NCBI GenBank assembly: GCA_943735955.1
Contig: OX030965.1
Span: forward strand, 2,056,701-2,120,700
Origin: Piscicola geometra
Lineage: Eukaryota > Annelida > Clitellata > Hirudinida > Piscicolidae
Length of the DNA: 64,000 bases
Direction of reading: 5' to 3'
Under the pieces are notes generated by a model. It had not been told where the DNA came from. It did not search any database and was given only the letters and a program-made list of their open reading frames with translations. The position numbers and the translations under genes are program-made. This document shows positions 34,370 through 43,902 of this stretch, one piece after another. Position 1 is the first letter of the stretch; every line of letters begins with the position of its first letter.

Positions 34370-36350
34370 CTGTGTACACGAGTCATTAATTTTGATAATT
34401 TTATGAAATTTGTTTTTAAATCAGTGAACTTCATACGAGCAAAAGGACTTAACCATCGACAATTTAGATCATTTCTTGAAAACATTGAGTCAGAATATCG
34501 TGACATACCATATCACACTGATGTAAGGTGAGTCGAGGAAAAGTTCTAACTAGGTTTGTTGAGTTACGAAAGGAAATCTGTGAATTCCTTGTTACCAAAG
34601 GCAGACACAGCTTTTTTTTAGAGACAAACAGTGGTTGGCAGACTTAGGATATTTGACAGACATAACAGAACACTTAAATAAATTGAATCTGTGTCTTCAA
34701 GGCAAAGATCACTACATCTTTGATATGTACCAAGAGCTGCTGTCATTCAACTTGAAGCTACGGCTGTTTTGTTCGAATCTGCAATCTGTTAATTTATGTC
34801 ATTTTCCTATTTGTTCAGCTTTTCAGAAAGAATACCAGTGTGACTTCAATAAATACCACGACATTTGTGAGGCGTTACTAAAGGACATTAATGAACGTTT
34901 TGATGCATTCAGGGAGCATACGGATTTATTCAACTTCATCCGTGACCCTTTCTCTTGTGCTGTAGAATCCGTACATGAGCAATGTCAGTTAGAAGTCATT
35001 GATCTTCAATGTTCACCAGAATTGAAGTCTGCGTTTCAGCTAAACTCCATTTTAACTTTTTATGGAAGTCTTAGTTCAGTTAAATATGGAGCGGTCAAAG
35101 ATTTGGCTTGCCGAATCTTGTCTGAATTTGGCAGCACTGACGTGTGTGAACAAACGTTTTCAGTCATGAACACAAATAAAAATAAACTGAGATCATCTTT
35201 GACTGATGATAATCTTTGTTCGATTTTGAGGCTTGCAACAACAGAACTCGAAGCCAATATTGACAATGCTGTTGCAACCATTCAGGCTCAACCTTCTCAT
35301 TAAAATACTAACATTTAGTTATTCATACCTTTTTAAATAACTTTATTTATTTTTTTATGACATTTATTATAAACTTGCATTCTTTGAGTTTTTTAAAATT
35401 TAATTATTCATACATGTTTAAATAACGTTATTTTTTAATGACATTCATTAAAAAATTGATTCTATGAGTGGTTTTATTGTGTCATCTATGTGCACGCTGA
35501 TGCGGCCCTTGGCGCCCAGGGTTTCAGTAATTTTGGCCCTAAGCTGAAAAAGGTTGTGCACCCTTGATCTAAAGGGACTCTTTTCTTTCTAACTATGTGT
35601 CCTGACAAGCTGATTATACGTTCACATGGAACTGTACTTGCAGGAGATGACAAGTACTCTCTTGCCAGTTTCGCAAGAGTTGGATATGCCCCTTCGTGTT
35701 GTTGCCACCAAACAAGAGGGCAACTCTCAAAGCCTACCTCAGATTCCTTTCTATAACGTTTAATTATTGACTTAGTAATCATTTAGGTATCTTCAGAATC
35801 TGAAGTTACATATGTTTGTAGTCTTTTGTTTGGTGAAGGCTGTATAGTTTTCGAGGTTTTATTTTTTTTAAACGTTTTTTCATTTGTTAAAAACATTTTA
35901 AAATTTTAAATCGGAGGTCTAATGATGTGGCAATTCTTGACCATTGGATATTCTGATTATTCATTCTATGCTCTAATTAGGGAAGACATTTTGTGTGTGA
36001 AACAAATGAAATAAGCTGGATCATCTTCTGAAGTGCATATTTTTTGTGTAAAGTGACAAATTGCATGTAACACTATTGAAAATTTCAAGTATTTTTCACC
36101 CCCTAGAAGTTCTGTTGCAAATCTTCAAAAAATTAGAAGTTTTTTGATGAAATGCAATTTTTCCCATTCGTTTGTTGACAGTAAAATGTTAGTGTTGGTG
36201 TTCACTTGCTGACAATGTAACCAAAACAACAAAAAAGAATTTAATTTTGATATATTAAAATGCATTAAAATTTTTAAATGGGTTTCTTTTTTTTAATGCG
36301 TTGAAAATCTTAATTATCTTTAATTGATTAACGCTTTAATCGAAATTTAA

Positions 36351-36352
36351 CG

Positions 36353-36383
<31 letters not shown>

Positions 36384-36944
36384 CTGGGTACTTTTATTTT
36401 TTATATGTTTATAAAAGTTTGATTATTAATGGAAAGTTAATATAAATTTAGTTTACATTCAATTTAATTTTTGTTTTAATTATTTTTGTGATTACTGACT
36501 ATATTAATCCATTTTTCTGTAATTTTTGTTTGGGTGGCCCAAAAAGTGTATACTCAGGGTCTCCTAGTAATTAACCTTGTTATTTTGCTGAATAAAATCA
36601 TTTTTTAATTGAATTGAATATTATATATATATATATATTTATTTATTTGTTTATATTTACAATTACCGAGTTCAACGTAAATCTTTGTTTGTGGCGGAAA
36701 TGTAAAACAGATCCAACATTTCGTGGTCTGCCTCTATATGTATTATATATCTTCTTCTTCTGGTTCTTATATATATATATGATTATTCGACATCACACTC
36801 TTGAATTTGAGGAAAGAAGGCTATATAAATTTATTTGATTGTTTTGATTGATTGACATTCATCAGCTGTCCTTAGCTGTGTGACTCACTAGTCTTCACTA
36901 TCTCTTCACAACCTATTCATCCATTCAATCACCCACACACGCAG
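36351..36944. other. region upstream of the CBP-like gene
   Basis: TA repeats at 36352-36380 and 36622-36640, AT-rich DNA, and at 36793-36862 a LINE/SINE 3' tail (TTGAATTTGAGGAAAGAAGG, then GATT units) related to 54845-54898. No promoter fixed. Confidence 0.5.
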
Positions 36945-36977
36945 TTGCCAGTCAGTCCTGCCATCTCTTCTGACGCC

Positions 36978-38022
36978 ATGCCTGACTCGTTCACTTCTCC
37001 CAGCACCACTGCGAGCACGACGAGCACATCGAGTGCCGAGGAGAAGAGATGGGAGTTCCAGAAGACGCTCCATCTCCTCCTGCACGCGCACAAGTGTCAG
37101 CAGCGCGACAAGGACGCCTCAAGCAATGGCTGCAACGTGCCCCTCTGCTCCTCCATGAAAGTCAACCTCAAGCACATGGCCGAGTGCCCTGATACCAAGA
37201 CTTGTAAAGGTATGTGTTGTGGCTGTTAGTGTGGTTGTTGTTGTTTTTATTGAGATTATTGTTGTGGTTGTTGTTCAGGTTGTGAAGACACAGCATTACT
37301 CATCTCTCTCCCACCACCACCCACCCCAGTGCCACAGTGCTCTCACTTGCGCTTGCTGATCCAGCACTGGCGCACGTGCAAGAGGGAGTGTCAGATCTGT
37401 GGTCCTGTTCGAAAGATTTTTGCAGCTGGCAAAAATTTAACCTTCCAACAGCAGCAACAACAAATGCAACAACAACATCAACAACAAATGCAACATCAAC
37501 AGCAACAAAACTTCCAAAATGCCTCTCAAAGCACTGCAAATTTCGAGAACAACACACTGTCGCAACAACAGTCATTTCACTCTCCCTTGTCCAACTCACT
37601 AGTCTCAACGTCTGACTTTTTCACCTCTCTCAACAACAACAACGCCACCACAAACGGACCATCGAAGGATTGGCAGCAACAAGTGATGCCCAGCCTCCGC
37701 AACCACCTGGTGCAACGCCTGTGAGTGCTTCTCCACTCATCCCTCCATTTCACCACCTCCTCCACATCTTACACGCACTTTAATCAATGTAACACAATTT
37801 TGCCCTCTACCCGCTTGCCTCCACCCACTTGCACTCACGCTATTTTAGCAATGCCTGTTGTTTCGAAAAAACATACTGATTTTTATATATCCAACACCAT
37901 CTCCACTACCACCAACAAGACTACTACCTCCACAGCCAACTCCACCATCACCACCTCCAACACCACCTCAACCACCAAAACTACTACTATTACTACTCCT
38001 AATACTACTACTACTACTACTC

Positions 38023-38109
<87 letters not shown>

Positions 38110-38347
38110 ATTGAATCAATATTCCAACCACTGCTACTATCACAACCACTACTATAATCACCACACCACTACTTTCATTACCACACCACAACAGGGTGCA
38201 GACGATTTGTTCAAACCACGACGTGAGCATCAGCAACTCGGAGAGGATGCAAGCGCTCATCCAGTACGCCAGGAAGCTGGAAGGAGACATGTACGACAGT
38301 GCCAGCAGCAAGGTGCGTGCGTGCAGTGGCATGGGAATGTATGCATC

Positions 38348-38394
<47 letters not shown>

Positions 38395-38564
38395 AATCAT
38401 CATCACCACGCCCACAGGAGGAGTACTACCAACTGTTGGCAGAGAAGATCTACAAGATCCAGCTAATGTTTGAGGAGAAGAAGATGAAGCGAGCGAATAG
38501 GCCCTCTGCCGCCACATCTGTGGAACAGACTGTTCAGAATCAGAAGGGGGAAGATTGTATCTGA
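36978..38564 (+). CDS. short CBP/p300-like protein with TAZ1 and KIX only
   Basis: Transcriptional co-activator fragment of the CBP/p300 family, nuclear. Exons 36945-37209 (ATG at 36978), 37330-37720, 38195-38312, 38418-38564; phases agree, giving 295 aa from that ATG. The first two exons encode a TAZ1 zinc finger with all three HCCC clusters visible (HAHKC, CNVPLC, HMAEC, CKVPQC, HWRTC, ECQIC). A glutamine-rich run follows. Exons 2-4 then encode a KIX domain (SLRNHLVQRL, RMQALIQYARKLEGDMYDS, EEYYQLLAEKIYKIQ). The frame ends about 30 residues after KIX at TGA 38562, with AATAAA at 38615, so bromodomain, HAT, ZZ and TAZ2 are absent. Exon 1 is open upstream of the ATG to its acceptor at 36944, so more N-terminal exons upstream are possible. 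It could be a short paralogue, a truncated gene copy, or a short transcript form. Confidence 0.87.
38030..38110. repeat. CTA trinucleotide repeat in the CBP-like gene, intron 2
   Basis: About 28 CTA units; the frames over it are artefacts. Intron 3 holds a CAT repeat at 38344-38405. Confidence 0.95.
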
Positions 38565-38816
38565 TGAGTGTGCATTGTGGTTCATTCAGTGCCATTTGAT
38601 GTTGTGAACAGCTCAATAAAATTTCTGGTCTCTCAAACAATGTTTAGTGACCGCTCAAGGAGTTTAAAGATTTCCAAAAAAAATATTTTTTAATCACAAT
38701 TTTATTTTTCATTTAAGCAAAACAAATTATATTTCTACGAAAATATTCATGAAAACACTGTTCTTAAGCAACTCAGAAATAAGATTTACATTTTGTATTA
38801 AGAGTTTATTAGTACT

Positions 38817-39007
38817 AAAGGTCGGACCGGGTACCCGCGAGAACGGGAATAAAAATTACTTTCGGGACGGGAAAAGTCGGACACTGGGAATAGGTTTTCG
38901 GGATGGGACGAGAATCAATTTTTAAATTGGGAACGGGAAAAAACGGGAATAAAAGTTATTGGGATTGGATTCTTCAGCAAACTCTTAAGTATCGAAGTCT
39001 TTATTTC
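38817..39007 (-). mobile_element. hAT-B terminal fragment
   Basis: AGGTCGGACCGGGTACCCGC followed by reversed GGGAACGGGA repeats equals the right end of hAT-B in the opposite direction. Confidence 0.8.
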
Positions 39008-39360
39008 ATCGATACTCCTGGGATCCGGACCCCCCACTTTTTGGTAGTGGGGAGTCCGCCTTAATGTGGACCTCCAACCCACTTTTTTCAAAAACAAAAA
39101 ATTTAAACTCTTGTTTTGATGCGAGCATGATCGTCAACCATGGCATTAAACAGAATGTTTATATAGTGAAACATTGTGAGATTGTTTAGTTATAGTGATA
39201 GCTGTCTCAAACAAAAATATTCTTTGTTTAATTAAATATTCGTATCAAAACAAAAGTTTTAATTTTTTTAAGTGGGGGAGGACTCCGGGACCCCTCCAGG
39301 ATCGTCCATGCTGGGTAGGAGCCCCAAAGATTTGCAGCAGTTCACCCCCCCAAGTTCTTG
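39008..39360 (+). mobile_element. MITE-1 copy, 5' truncated
   Basis: Shares GGGATCCGGACCCCCCACTT, AACTCTTGTTTTGATGCGAG and the end TGCTGGGTAGGAGCCCCAAA with the copies at 39789 and 54392. Confidence 0.75.
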
Positions 39361-39414
39361 CTGTGAGGTTTGGTGTTTAGAAAAAGCTGAAAGATTAGGA
39401 AGAAGATAAATAAT

Positions 39415-39485
39415 TTGCATTATTATAGTGGAGTATAATCCGAACGAGCTTCCAAGCCACTAAGGCTGCACATTTTCATTTCTTA
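39415..39485 (-). mobile_element. SINE family B 3' fragment
   Basis: On the minus strand GCAGCCTTAGTGGCTTGGAA..CGTTCGGATTATACTCC and an ATAAT tail match the 3' half of the SINE at 33606. The following 39486-39788 is AT-rich with GAGAATATGCA at both sides, perhaps an old duplication. Confidence 0.65.
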
Positions 39486-39788
39486 CCACTACTCTACAGA
39501 GAATATGCATAAATTACAGTTATAAACGATATAAGTTGAATGATACTATATATTTTATCATTCAAGGGCCGATAAGTTGATAGATGCTATAAATTTTATC
39601 ACTCAAGTGCGGATAGGCGAATATAGGAATAGATTTTTTCTATATTTCAATTTCAAAATTAAAAGTTTTTGAAACTTAGGTCAAAAGTTGTATTTATTAT
39701 ATTAAATATCTAAAAATTAATTGGAAAAATAGAAATGATATTCACGGAACATAGCCAAATCGCTATATACCGAGAATATGCACGGTAC

Positions 39789-40174
39789 CATGGGCGGCGA
39801 TCCTGGGGGGGGTCATGGGATCCGGACCCCCCATTTTTTATTAGTGAAATTAATGTGGACCCCCAATTTTTTCGAGAAAAAAATAATTAGACTCTTGTTT
39901 TGATACGAGCATAATCGTCAACCATGGTATAAAACATATATACAATGTATGTATATGTATATATGTATATAATATACATACATATATATATATATATAGT
40001 AATGTGTAGTTATATGGATAGCTGTCTCAAAAATTATTCTTTGCTTACTTGAATATTCGTATCAAAACAGAAGTTTTAAAATGTTTTTATAAGTGGGGGG
40101 AAAGGAAATTCGGATTCCAGGATCGTCTATGCTGGGTAGGACCCCGCATGATTTGCAGCAGATCGCCGCCCCTG
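39789..40174 (+). mobile_element. MITE-1 copy with both ends
   Basis: Starts CATGGGCGGCGATCCTGG and ends CAGATCGCCGCCCCTG, inverted relatives. Interior matches 54392-54748 apart from a TA-rich expansion at 39960-40000. Flanks do not show a duplication. Confidence 0.75.
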
Positions 40175-40437
40175 CTTCTATAATTTCTTGGGCTTCATCT
40201 TTGTTTCTCAAGCTAAATCTTGACAAAGTTGAACCCATATATTTCAATAAAAAATCAAAATCTTTACTATCTCTTCCTTTTTTAGTTTTGCCTCCCCTTC
40301 TTCATTATCTCTAAACCCTTCATCATAGCCTTGGTTTTTTTGTCGATTCTAACTTGTCTTTAGCTCCTCAAATCCTCTCTGTTTCTAAATCTTGTTACTT
40401 ACACATTCGTCGTATTAAACAGCTTCTTCCTTTTTTT
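40175..40437 (+). mobile_element. L2-like LINE internal fragment
   Basis: IISWASSLFLKLNLDK..PIYFNKKS and, after a shift, SNLSLAPQILSVSKSCYLHI.. correspond to the reverse transcriptase at 44998-46746 in the other direction. Truncated at both sides. Confidence 0.85.
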
Positions 40438-40451
40438 GATAGTCCTACTTT

Positions 40452-41365
40452 GGGGCCATCCATAAAAGACGTCCACACAAAAGGGGGGAGGGGGTTCAGC
40501 AAAAACTGGACTAAAGTGGACAAGGGGGGGGTTAGGACAAAGTGGATATCTACATCGTAGTGTATTTTGAGTGCAGCAGTTTTGCATAAATTTACTGCAA
40601 AATACTTCTAGTTTAAGGACAAAAGAGTTGGGATGCAAACCCAAACAATCTTTCACAAACAGGTTATATTTAGAAACGACAAAGATGGGCAGTAGTTAAC
40701 TACTTAGTAGTTAACTACTCAAAAGTAGTTAAGACAAAAAGGATCACTGTTTCAGAAGCTTGCACTGATTGGTCTGGAACCCGATCACAGTTACAGTAGC
40801 ATGCCTTTTGATCTCTATTGTCCATCGGTGGCTGGTAAAATTTCCAAGAGAATATGTTTCTGGGGCAAATATTTTCCATCACAGGCGGCAATGGAAAAAC
40901 ATAAGGTCGTCCACTGCAATATTCCTGCTAGTGAACATATGTAAGAAGAATCAGAAGAAGAGGCTGCCACTCAATTAGCAATTGAAGATTCAAAAACAGA
41001 TGTTTTAATTATAAAAAACATGTTTGAATGGCTGAAGTCAGAATTTTCTGTTGATTGAACGATGGTGCATAATTTGTTTATTACATTTTTATTACACTGA
41101 TTTACTTAAATGATTTTGAACAGTTATTATTTCATTAATAGAATTTTTTCTGAAAATAATTGGCATTTCTAAATAAAAATTTGTGAACACATACTCTTTA
41201 TATTGTTGTAAATTTCCCCAAAATATTAATTGATTTAAGTTCTGTAAATTATATGTTTTGGACGTCTACAACTAGGGGGGGAGGAGGGTTGACTCAAAAG
41301 TTGACAAGGGGGAGGGGGGGGTAAAAAAAGCCAAAAATTTGTGGACGGCTTTCATGGATGGCCCC
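40452..41365. mobile_element. DNA transposon-like element with GGGGCCATCCAT ends
   Basis: GGGGCCATCCATAAAAGACG at the left and its inverted partner CGGCTTTCATGGATGGCCCC at the right, each next to a G-rich tract. Interior near 40800-40910 reads KRICFWGKYFPSQAAMEKHK.., a degenerate single C2H2-like finger. Superfamily not assigned. Confidence 0.6.
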
Positions 41366-41429
41366 TAACACATAAAAGTTTGTCAACAAATCTGTTTGCC
41401 ATTGTTTTGATTGGCACCATAGTGAAGTA

Positions 41430-41640
41430 TGGTCTGGAATTTGATTGAAAACCAAGAAGCAGAACTGGAGGTGCCAGATGTTCTCGTTGGAGTTACGCGG
41501 GAAGTTAAAATTGATGAACAGTGCAGGTAAACATTTTGCTGAAAAGATAAGGAAAAAACGATTGAGATCGTTTGGACAAATGGAAAAGAAAAATAATCTT
41601 TTTGAAGCAGAATACAGAATAAATAATTCACTTTGGCGAC
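41430..41640 (+). pseudogene. RTE-like LINE C-terminal relic
   Basis: KTKKQNWRCQMF..KIRKKRLRSFGQMEKKNN parallels the minus-strand relic near 6840-7010 base for base over long parts and the usual C-terminus of RTE-type LINEs. It contains splice-like motifs that mimic a small gene. Confidence 0.55.
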
Positions 41641-42082
41641 GCCTGATGGGACAGTCGGAAAGAGAAGAAGGTGCGTTGACTTCTTGTCGCCCATGTCCGT
41701 ATCCCAAAATAAAATTCGCTTTCTCCCTAGACCCTCTTTGCATCCGCCCCTATTGAGCTCTCCAAAGCATAGACACTCTGTGGCAAGTCTGCACGATGAG
41801 AACAAGGCTGAGGCGTCCAAATCAAGCTGCAGTGAACCGCTGCTTGAGTGAGCTTGTTGGAAAATAAAATGAGTTAACAAATTTACGCTCCACTGGTACG
41901 AAATTGAGAAACAGTTTTAGTGTTCTGTGCTCGATTTTGAGTGATGGAGGTACGTTAGTGGTGCAGCTTGAAAATGTTGAAATGCCAACTATTTTAAAAG
42001 TAAAATAAGAGAATGTGAAATGTCTTTTTATTCAAACAATCCAGTAGAATTCCTAGCACTAACAAACCCAACCTCCCCACCC

Positions 42083-43329
42083 TCAAGCCTCCTTCTCCTT
42101 CTGCCGCTCGATTAATTGTTGCAGACTCATGACGAGGGTGTGTTGTTGGTGGCTGAGCAGTGATGCCATAGACCTTGCACCATGGTTCATAGTGGCCAAA
42201 CAGTGTGACCTTGAGGTTTGAAGGTCAGGCAACGATGCAAACTTGATCATGCCTTGTTTCGTCATTATTCTGTCACCCACCACTCCCCCTGAGAAGGATG
42301 AAAGAACAATAGTATGAAATTCTATAGAAACCTTCAGGCAGTAATACATTCAATTCTGCTCTACTCTCGCCCACCCTACCCACCTACCCAGTAGGTGAAC
42401 AGTGGGCAGGCCCTTGAGGACCTTGATGAGTTGTTTAGTCAGATCCTCCGACTCTGCCACCACCATCATCGAGTGCTCGTCCATCAAAGATGCTAGGTGC
42501 TTGTACTTGCAGGAAGACAACATTTTGCTGGAGTGGTGAGCTCAAAAGTGGTTGGAGGGATAACTAAAGCATGTAATTTAATAGTTGTTGAGTTGATTTT
42601 TGAATGGGTTGAAATTCCTTCTAGGTTTTTTTTATATTGATAGCCTATATAGTGCTAAAAAATCATAATTTTTATCCTTTCCTCAAACCCTCACATGCAT
42701 GCTTGAGCAGGGAAGAGAATGGGTTTGAGGCCAGCGTCGAGAAAAGGGTTTTTGATATTGAATGTGTCCACCAATCCCATTGACTCCAGCTGGCATACGC
42801 TTATCAAGCGACAATTTGAAATTTCTTTTCCGAGTTCTTTGATTAAAAATTGCTCGTATAAATCCTCCTGTCCGTTGTTGAAGATAATAAATAACTGGTG
42901 AAAACGGCATTGATATTAATGAGCACCTCAGCTTCTACAATAAGCCATGAAAAATTCATAAAATATATAAAAATAATCAAGTGCATTAAAAATTCTCAGA
43001 ACAAACATCGTCAAGCTTTTCCTTGTCGAGATGTCTTTGTTCCCTGCGATACTTGACAATGGAGCACATGTCAATGTCATCGTCGTAAAGGTCGTCACGT
43101 GTGAATGGTTTTGTGACCTCCATCAGAACTCGTCTGCTCAGCTTGTCTGGCCTTGGTTTGTTGCCTCGGTACTTGAAGCGAACCTGCATCCATTGCACTG
43201 ACCTAGTGAGTTCTGTGGAATCAATAACAATTCTCGTGATTATCAATTTTAAAATTTAACTTTAAAGTTTAAATAAAGTTTTTATTTATACTTCATCGAA
43301 GAAAAATCCTTACTGAGTAATTTATCCAT
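42083..43329 (-). CDS. MRPL10: mitochondrial large-subunit ribosomal protein uL10m, complete
   Basis: Component of the mitochondrial ribosome stalk base. Five exons on the minus strand: 43329-43314, 43212-43007, 42894-42695, 42527-42388, 42288-42083. Splice sites are GT..AG, phases agree, and the total is 768 nt (255 aa), close to the family's usual 260. Recognised from the central part (SKYK/CKYKHLASLMDEHSMM.. region) and the C-terminal part (LPTVHLLGGVVGDRIMTKQG, FASLPDL, QHTLVMSLQQLIERQ), which align with the vertebrate mitochondrial L10 order from memory. The start MDKLL is chosen because it is the first ATG with a good donor (gtaagg) and correct phase; it lacks a long obvious presequence, so a more upstream start is possible. 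Poly(A) signal AATAAA at 42032-42027 (minus). Introns are short and free of the tandem repeats that fill neighbouring genes. Confidence 0.85.
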
Positions 43330-43739
43330 TATCGACCATTGAGTCACTACATAAGTAGTAAAACTAAAATAACTTAATAATTTCAAATCAAAATAAACTT
43401 TTAATGATCAACTTTCTGTAGCTATTTCAATAAACTTCAACACTAATGTAAAAGTGGATGGACAAAAGTTAAGCTCCACCAAACTTTAAGATGATGAACA
43501 ACCCATAAATTCATAAAACTTTTTTTTCTAATAGAAAAATAATTAAGTTTTTTAAAATTTTCAAAAAATATATATTAAGATTAATTGATGAAGATTTTGT
43601 GAAAATGATCATGAAATTATGATATGCTCCTGTCGCAGCCTCAACACCAGTGGCAAGAAGATTAAGAAAAATTATGATTATGTTTTGTGGTTATGAAGAT
43701 GATGTGGTGATGATTATGCTGTAGTAGGAATGTTGGTAC

Positions 43740-43830
43740 TGTGGTGATAATTAAATTTTGTAATGGTAAAGACTTTTGTTCACTTAGTAAAGGGCGCTAT
43801 ACAAATCATTAGTGATTGATCGATTTAATG
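43740..43830 (+). mobile_element. L2-like LINE 3' tail, second copy
   Basis: TTGTTCACTTAGTAAAGGGC GCTATACAAATCATTAGTG then GATT units equals the 3' end of the LINE at 44998-46746; nothing upstream of the tail is kept. Confidence 0.75.
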
Positions 43831-43902
43831 AGGATCTTGGTGATGTGGGGGAGATTGGATTATAAAAATTGATTGTTTTTTATTTAAATTGATATATATA
43901 CA

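Larger units (their letters stand above)
31540..35566 (+). mobile_element. hAT-A (GTF2IRD2/ZBED-like transposase), inserted in hAT-C
   Basis: Flanked by a perfect 8-bp duplication ATCTAAAG (31532-31539, 35567-35574). Ends CAGAGGTGCACAACC and GGTTGTGCACCCTTG are inverted repeats. Plus-strand transposase pieces: 31703-32182 (TALCLNCRESVTVMKDYNRK.., KRHYETKH zinc finger-like start), 32220-32541 (TTDRAPAMTGKELGLV, YHCIIHQE), then after hAT-B, YHTDVRW and 34635-35303 with the C-terminal dimerisation region (DVCEQTFSVMNTNKNKLRSS). Several stops and shifts make it dead. Confidence 0.92.
31253..36350 (-). mobile_element. hAT-C, outermost layer of a nested insertion
   Basis: Minus-oriented hAT relic. 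One end TAGAGCTGTTCCACGATTAG at 31253; the other end is worn into TA repeats near 36350. The transposase tail (SLDLRFKILKCF at about 35930, then CPLVWWQQHEGAYPTLAKLA.., STVPCERIISLSGHIVRKKR to 35575) is cut by hAT-A and resumes left of 31540 with LDPTNVEKLFCLTNWL. The 57874-57996 fragment matches its 36210-36350 end. Confidence 0.82.

Noticed and set aside
41429..41851. A two-exon, 72-codon gene (donor gtaaac at 41527, acceptor ccctag at 41730, AATAAA at 41863)
   Set aside because: Phase-consistent, but the first exon aligns with the RTE-like relic near 6840-7010 in LINE sequence, so the splice pattern is probably chance.
42683..42910. Minus frame beginning MPFSPVIYYLQQR
   Set aside because: The neighbouring frame entered from the cag acceptor at 42895 gives the MRPL10 text and fits phase on both sides; this frame is its shadow.
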